The position numbers and the translations under genes were made by a program. A stretch of DNA of 64,000 nt from Lingula anatina (lineage: Eukaryota; Brachiopoda; Lingulata; Lingulida; Lingulidae): positions 145,253-209,252 of the forward strand of contig NW_019775695.1 of the NCBI RefSeq assembly GCF_001039355.2. Reading direction: 5' to 3'. Below the pieces are notes generated by a model. It worked only from the letters and a program-made list of their open reading frames with translations. It searched no databases and was not told the DNA's origin. This document shows, one piece after another, positions 63,816-64,000 of the stretch (its first letter is position 1; every line of letters starts with the position of its first letter).

Positions 63816-64000
63816 GTTTGTTATTCGTTACCTATGTGTATTGTAAAATTCAGGATAAAGTAGGTACTTGAACTTCAGGCCTACAGTAAAATTGAAAGTG
63901 GTGATCAGGTTTTTTATTAGCAATAAAATTGATCCTCTTGTCTGTATCTCTGAAAATTGATAAATTGATGTGGCTTTCAACCAATCATTCAGAGGGGGGG
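63816..64000 (+). other. Start of the next intron
   Basis: The donor at 63816 opens an intron that runs off the window. The last bases (GAGGGGGGG) resemble the G-rich edge of the small MITEs seen elsewhere, but they are too short to call. Confidence 0.5.

Overview
This is an animal (metazoan) genomic window: AT-rich, intron-rich, with GT-AG introns, microsatellites and many decayed transposons. A neuronal UNC13/Munc13 gene, a ciliary IFT74 gene, a THAP12-like hAT relic and a LINE with an SGNH/esterase-type ORF1 suggest a ciliated marine invertebrate (lophotrochozoan or deuterostome). I cannot name the species. All genes I can support are on the + strand.

Layout. (1) Positions 1-13,459 hold part of an UNC13/Munc13 gene. 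Three exons (5000-5330, 6783-6848, 9040-9244) join in frame and encode the acidic, Tyr/Ser-rich linker between the N-terminal C2A domain and the C1 domain. A likely alternative first exon (13163-13459) ends in the same phase as exon 9040-9244. The C1, C2B and MUN exons are not in the window. (2) A single N at 16768 marks a contig join. Positions 17,000-20,000 are a transposon graveyard: ACGTTGGCCCAACGT palindromes, a dead hAT transposase, the 3' end of a LINE and pieces of an SGNH ORF1. (3) Positions 21,818-28,386 hold nearly all of IFT74, a core IFT-B coiled-coil protein: 22 exons and 598 codons, with only the first coding exon missing. (4) Positions 28,912-29,867 hold a TIR/foldback transposon built from CACCGCGGTG palindromes. 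(5) Positions 30,434-63,815 hold the most unusual locus. Thirteen separate first coding exons, spread over about 30 kb, all end in the same phase (two bases over) at a good donor. All can therefore splice into one acceptor at 61858, which begins a shared Ser/Pro/His-rich body (61858-62153, 63296-63436, 63591-63815, continuing past the window). At least one pair of these exons is clearly duplicated, and several share a short hydrophobic/basic motif. The protein family is not recognised.

Assembly caution: 45863-47151 and 47153-48441 appear identical and flank a single N at 47152. This is almost certainly an unmerged contig overlap, so the real locus is about 1.3 kb shorter than shown.
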